Shown here piece by piece: positions 61,001-64,000 of a stretch of 64,000 nt of DNA. Position numbers and translations under genes: made by a program. The stretch is from positions 56,010,758-56,074,757 of the forward strand of contig OX485805.1 in assembly GCA_950295325.1 (NCBI GenBank), in the 5' to 3' direction. Source of the DNA: Polytrichum commune (lineage: Eukaryota; Streptophyta; Polytrichopsida; Polytrichales; Polytrichaceae). The first letter of the stretch is position 1. Each line of letters begins with the position of its first letter. Below the pieces are notes generated by a model, which searched no databases, was not told where the DNA came from, and saw nothing but the letters and a program-made list of their open reading frames with translations.

Positions 61001-62614
61001 ACTGTTTCAAAGGTAAGGTACACTGGGTCTGTATCAGTGAATAGAAAATCACATTTGATATCCTGATAACTAGGCGATGAAAAGTTATCCATACCCTTCT
61101 TGTGACATATCCTCTGCGACTGTATGGGCCCTTTAGAGAATTTGAATCTAGGCATAAGCATGTGTCTCCCATCTAAGAGTCCTCCTGCTAAGATGGAATC
61201 CCTATTAAATTGAGACAATCTAATTTGGGTTGCTGGCTTGCAGAGAACTACGAGACATGCTATGCTGACTATGCAAGGGCTTTGCAAATACTGAAGGAGC
61301 TTGTTGAACCCGATTCCCGTATTCTTGCTGAACTGTACTAACAAATCCTCTATTTGTTCATTTCAGTTTCAATTGTTCTTTCAGACATTGGTAGACATTT
61401 ATTTTGAAGAGTTAAAGTAAAGCATGTGTCATGATATTTCTGGTGATATTATATATGAAGAGAGTTCTATGTAGAGACGTTTGTCATCTTAGAATGTGCC
61501 ACACTTTATTGAGCATCAGCTAGTGTCAATTGAGCCTTGTGTCTTATTGCAAGTCACTCTTATGACAGAAAGAAGCGGTTGAAAGGTCTTGGCAGCCTGG
61601 TAGTAGAGTGAGTCTTATTGTGAACTGTGATGTGACAGGAATTTTAAAATTTCTATTGCGCACCAACTGGACTTGAAACCTAAGGAGGCTCTCAGCTACT
61701 GCAATCAAGCTGTCTCAATTTGTGAGGCCCGAGTGCAAAGGCTCAAGCAGGAATTGGGCAATCTTCCACTCCAACCAGTTGACACATCTGGTGCTGAAAA
61801 GTCAATCAATGGAAGTGTGGAGGATGCACACAAGACCTCAGAAGAAGTCAGTGATGCAAATGAAAAGATGAATGAAAAGCCTCAGAAGAGTCCTACAGAG
61901 GCATTGTCTGCTGAAATATCGGAAATTGAGGAGTTACTGGTGGATTTGAGGGAGAAGGTGAGTTGTGCTCTGGGTGTGTGTTTAATCGATGAATTTATTC
62001 TCCCTTTCCAGTTGGTGATTCAAGTGGATTTATTTCTTGCACTTTGAGTTTATATATGTTCCATGAGGAGATAACATCCATTTTGACTCTGGCATGATGA
62101 AAAGAATGCTCTAATATAAAGATGTCTTCAGGCAGATGAACTTAAAGAAATGGCATCAGCTCCCTCTTTGATGGAGGCATTGCAAGCAGCAAATCCTGAA
62201 GCCGTAGCTAGCATGAAGCAGCTTGTCTCTGCAGTCACTGGTGTCACTGCTAAAGAAGGTGGTTCTAGCAATCAATCTGTAGGTGACACCAGGCAGAGCA
62301 GTGGCTTTAATCCATCATCTTCCATAGATGCCACACCAATTGTTCAATCCGGCTTTGATGCTCCAACACTTGTGGGGAAGTCTTCTTCTGTGACAGCCAC
62401 CGTGACTCATCTTGGAGTTATGGGAAGGGGTGTCAAACGAGCAGAACCAATGGTGGTGACTGGGAATGGTGGTAAGACAGGAGAGCCACAGCCCAAGAAA
62501 CGCACATTGGAGAATCTTGTGAGGGGCTCCAGCCTGGGTGTAACACAAGTTGGATTTGGGGGAGAACCCACTGAAGCAGCCAATGGAGGCACTGACAACA
62601 AACCTGCAAGTTGA
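58066..62614 (+). CDS. NASP: NASP/SIM3-type histone chaperone (TPR protein)
   Basis: NASP binds histone H3 (and H3-H4) in nucleus and cytoplasm and supplies it for chromatin assembly. Six exons: 58066-58229, 60505-60665, 60794-61012, 61244-61334, 61639-61957 and 62132-62614, totalling 1437 nt or 478 residues, in phase. TPR1 is AQRLFDLGCAALRDE through CLSKALEIR. TPR2 is HYGELAAECATTYYKYGSAL, interrupted by a long acidic stretch (about residues 112-148, mostly D and E) as is diagnostic of the SHNi-TPR family. It resumes at DAWKMLEFARIIHEKNG. TPR3 spans NYETCYADYARALQILKEL and ILAELNFKISIAHQLDL. A coiled-coil tail follows. Basic motifs GRGVKR (about 416-421) and PKKR near the end resemble the family's nuclear localisation signal. 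The exon 2 donor at 60665 was chosen on phase; a downstream gtatgt does not keep frame. Intron 1 (2275 nt) carries tandem copies of the exon 1 end. Confidence 0.9.
58193..59915 (+). repeat. Tandem units of exon 1 end plus 5' intron (NASP intron 1)
   Basis: Three units of about 425-450 bp. Each begins with a version of the last about 35 nt of exon 1 and its donor: junctions at 58229/58230 (genuine), 58678/58679 (CG|GTACAC retained) and about 59103 (donor lost, TTGATGTTCTAGGG). Shared later blocks include AGCTTGTTGAGCTTGTTAAA, GTGGCCATTTTTGGAATTGG and CCAGAGGGTTTTGCT. Unit 3 is interrupted at about 59330-59720 by unrelated sequence and resumes at GGAGGGAGGTCCATTATTGC. Confidence 0.85.
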
Positions 62615-64000
62615 CAAGAGCAGGTATTGATTCGTTGCCAGCTTTGATATGTATGATGAATTTGAAAAGAGCATCTCTCTTTCAGTGGGAATTTTTTCTC
62701 TCTCCACATCATATGAAGACTTCTGTATTTTGGGTGCATATGATTGTCCTGCCACTATGGATCTGGCCAGAAATTTTCCAGAGAATGTTGAGTGGCTTCA
62801 GTTTTGGAACCAAAATCTGATTTGAGTGCACCACAAAAATGAGTGGTCTAAGGGCTTTTTTTGAGGTGTCCTTCCTCTTGTTCTAGTCCAGGGGCTGTGA
62901 AAAGCGTTTTAGGGCTGTGCAGGGAGCACATGAACTTACGTAGTATGCCGGCGTGGTCTGCCTTCTGCAATATAGTACAGCTAAGACTTTGTATGAACTT
63001 GCACATAGCTGGTAGATTGAATTGTACGATGTTTGGCATTATTCTCTACTGCTTAGGTATCATTTTCAGAAAGTGTTGAAGAATGACTTACTATTCTGCA
63101 CCAAGGTTTCATTGTGTACATCTCACTCATGTTCTTGGTACTCAATGTCAGTGTGTTTTCTGATAATTTCCTCTCTTACTGTAACGCCACTTAGATCTTG
63201 TATTCTGAACTCTTACCCTACAGCCAAAGTTGTTTTGCCTTGCACCTTTGGTTTTGCAAGCTGCCTACTCTCCAGTGGGGGATGTTAAACCTCCCCCTAC
63301 GAGCTTTCAGGGGGAGGCCTATAGGGGCTAGGGCAGCCCCCAGAATTTGTTTCAAATTTTCTGATCTGGACCGAAAACTGTTGCCCGCCCTGTCTGACTT
63401 TGGAAAAAAAAAACGTTGGCCTATTCCAAACCTTGGCCTTGAAGGCTGCTTGTCCACAAAACCCATAGTGAGTGTACTTCACCTTCAAGGTCCAAAATCC
63501 AATATGTATGTGCACTTTCACGATTGAATGGGATTTCATTCCCGAAGTGAAAACTGTCAATGAAGCATGTAATTTAAGCACGAGTGTAATTTAATCACAT
63601 CAGTTCTCATCTCTGAATGAAATCATAATTAATTCACGTGCATTATAGAATTAATTAGGCTGAATTAGGTTCATCAAGCTCAATTATGCTAAATACGCTT
63701 GATTACATTTGCAGTCACAATTACATGATTTGCACCCAAATTTCCAGGACTGTACAAATCAAGTTTTTAGCCACATTAACCAAGTTAGCCATGTATAAAT
63801 CTAAGTCAATGGCTATGATACTGAGGGCTTAAAATGGGTAATTGTGTTGATGATTTGTGGGTATTGAGGAGTTGTGGGGGTCAACATATCACTAGAGTGG
63901 GTATTGAGGAGGTTTGGCGAGCCTAGTAGGGATAGAATAATGGGTATGCAATTTATGCCAGATTCAACCGTTATGGACTGAAGGCAATATTATGCAATTG
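62615..64000. other. 3' flank of NASP and following spacer
   Basis: The presumed NASP 3' untranslated region extends into this stretch. 63330-63520 is the inverted partner of the dispersed repeat at 50070-50232. It is preceded by a G/C-rich block (GGGGGAGGCCTATAGGGGCT) and followed by AT-rich sequence rich in TAATTA motifs. No gene is supported. Confidence 0.45.
63330..63520. repeat. Dispersed repeat, inverted partner of 50070-50232
   Basis: The reverse complement of this segment contains TTTTGTGGACAAGCAGCCTT, then CAGACAGGGCGGGCAACA. 50070-50232 has ATTTGTGGACAAGTGGCCTT, then CAGGCAGGGCTGGCAACA, with other blocks in the same order. It is non-coding and likely a short interspersed or MITE-type element. 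Confidence 0.65.

Noticed and set aside
60697-61344. 215-residue minus-strand open frame
   Set aside because: It lies antisense to NASP exons 3 and 4. The long open frame comes from the acidic GAX-rich exon read backwards (poly-Ser/Phe/Leu) and has no motif of its own.

Overview
The window is nuclear DNA of a land plant. All protein genes but one are split by GT-AG introns, the long spacers are AT-rich and full of small inverted-repeat elements, and the gene families are plant-type (group-9 metal tolerance protein, OTLD1-type deubiquitinase, plant BPI/LBP protein). It also carries a well-preserved 13-exon gene resembling CFAP99, a cilium/flagellum protein. That points to a plant with swimming sperm (bryophyte, lycophyte, fern or similar) rather than a flowering plant. 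The species cannot be fixed from the sequence. Exon models were assembled by hand from splice sites, family motifs and reading phase. For five genes the chosen exons sum to a whole number of codons. PPP4R2 enters from outside the window, so its total cannot be tested.

Layout. 1-1664 (+): 3' part of PPP4R2, regulatory subunit of protein phosphatase 4. 2433-6437 (-): six-exon cation diffusion facilitator with the Mn-type DxxxD/DxxxD signature. 8778-14049 (-): eight-exon OTU deubiquitinase with a C-terminal UBA domain (OTLD1-like). 14.1-33.4 kb: gene-poor, repeat-rich spacer with a decayed transposon-like ORF, several MITE-like elements and a 1.13-kb foldback element with an 8-bp target duplication. 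33452-40749 (+): CFAP99-like gene. 41718-47474 (-): six-exon BPI/LBP-family protein with a signal peptide. 50.9-54.1 kb: tandem array of three U2 snRNA genes on the minus strand, each with a TATA box and an upstream element. 55572-55922 (+): small intronless TPR protein. 58066-62614 (+): six-exon NASP-type histone chaperone.

The genes do not form an operon-like unit; they are ordinary scattered housekeeping loci. Two themes recur. First, introns host short inverted-repeat elements: one family occurs three times, always inside introns of the MTP and OTLD1 genes. Second, intron 1 of both the BPI/LBP gene and the NASP gene contains degenerate tandem copies of a unit spanning the end of exon 1 and its 5' splice site. 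In NASP one copy retains an open, phase-compatible 45-nt stretch that could act as a cassette exon. I regard these repeated exon-end/donor arrays and the 1.13-kb foldback element as the most unusual content. I found no evidence of a wholly new multi-gene system.
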